This document shows positions 13,519 through 13,766 of a stretch of DNA of 13,766 nt, piece by piece. How positions within the stretch are numbered: the stretch's first letter is position 1; each line of letters begins with the position of its first letter. Origin of the DNA: DATMRS01 sp035566015 (GTDB lineage Bacteria; Pseudomonadota; Alphaproteobacteria; Sphingomonadales; Sphingomonadaceae); contig DATMRS010000024.1 in assembly GCA_035566015.1 (NCBI GenBank), positions 1 to 13,766 on the forward strand, given 5' to 3'. The notes below the pieces were generated by a model, which saw nothing but the letters and a program-made list of their open reading frames with translations, searched no databases and had not been told where the DNA came from. Position numbers and translations under genes: made by a program.

Positions 13519-13766
13519 CTATGCGGCGGGTTGTCTCGTCCATTCCAGTTCGGGCGGATTAAAAGCGTCGATGCCGCGCCAGTTCTCGCCCTGCGGATAG
13601 GTCACGGACACTGAGCGGACGCGCCCGAAATCGACGTCGTCGGTGATGAAGGGGACGGTTCCGTCCTCCTGATGCTTGCGCACCGCCTGGAGCAGCAGAC
13701 GGCGCGCCAGCGAGATCACGACGTCCGCCGCGCCCAGATATTCGCGCGACCGGTCGACGATCCGCC
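13519..13766 (-). CDS. Third Rieske oxygenase, C-terminal fragment (gene runs off window)
   Basis: Eighty-one C-terminal residues are visible in an open frame that continues past the window edge. The stretch IVDRSREYLGAAD followed by ARRLLLQAV matches IADRTYETLGSSD and RRRLLKAA in the complete oxygenase downstream, so this is the C-terminal helix region of the same phthalate-dioxygenase-type family. The tail (DFGRVRSVSVTYPQGENW...LEWTRQPAA) differs, so it is a diverged paralog and not a recent duplicate. The GTG near 13719 is an internal Val, not the start. It ends 41 nt before the next oxygenase and likely belongs to the same operon. The catalytic residues lie outside the window. Confidence 0.8.
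   Translation of the reverse strand, partial: RIVDRSREYLGAADVVISLARRLLLQAVRKHQEDGTVPFITDDVDFGRVRSVSVTYPQGENWRGIDAFNPPELEWTRQPAA

Noticed and set aside
1..13766. CRISPR arrays, tRNA/rRNA genes, insertion sequences, phage or defence genes
   Set aside because: No regularly spaced repeats, no tRNA-like cloverleaf, no transposase or integrase motifs and no defence-type proteins were seen on either strand.

Overview
The window looks like part of a catabolic gene cluster for an aromatic or polycyclic compound in a high-GC alphaproteobacterium, most likely a sphingomonad. Reasons: dense G/C-ending codons, a large TonB-dependent receptor (TBDR) with the plug style common in that group, phthalate-dioxygenase-type Rieske oxygenases in several copies, and an NDP-forming acyl-CoA ligase of the kind sphingomonads use on phenylpropanoids. 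The genus is inference; there is no rRNA or other marker.

Left block (2-2962, plus strand): the 3' part of a Rieske oxygenase alpha subunit, its FMN/[2Fe-2S] reductase 14 nt downstream, and after 100 nt a GntR/FCD regulator. A noncoding stretch (2963-3235) follows, holding a palindromic intergenic repeat (3022-3109).

Middle block (3236-7921): a tight minus-strand operon of crotonase, cysteine-less SCP2-type thiolase and zinc-ligand-less DUF35 protein is transcribed divergently from an acyl-CoA synthetase (NDP-forming). Together they read as a CoA side-chain cleavage module: activate an acid, hydrate the enoyl-CoA, then cleave by a retro-aldol step. The thiolase/DUF35 pair resembles the Ltp2/ChsH2 type of steroid aldolase more than a true thiolase.

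Right block (7995-13766, minus strand): in transcription order, the C-terminus of a third Rieske oxygenase, a complete second Rieske oxygenase, a hydroxypyruvate-isomerase-family enzyme, and, after a 390-nt regulatory gap, a 989-residue TBDR. A strong bidirectional terminator (7938-7979) separates the converging ligase and receptor genes.

The most useful new observation is a 13-bp near-palindrome, TATRAC-N-GTYATA. It occurs in the divergent crotonase/ligase promoter (5753-5765) and again upstream of the receptor (11071-11083). Each copy has a degenerate partner 17-18 bp away. This suggests one regulator controls uptake and CoA side-chain cleavage together. Whether that regulator is the GntR protein encoded here cannot be decided from sequence. 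No tRNA, rRNA, CRISPR array, insertion sequence or phage gene was seen.
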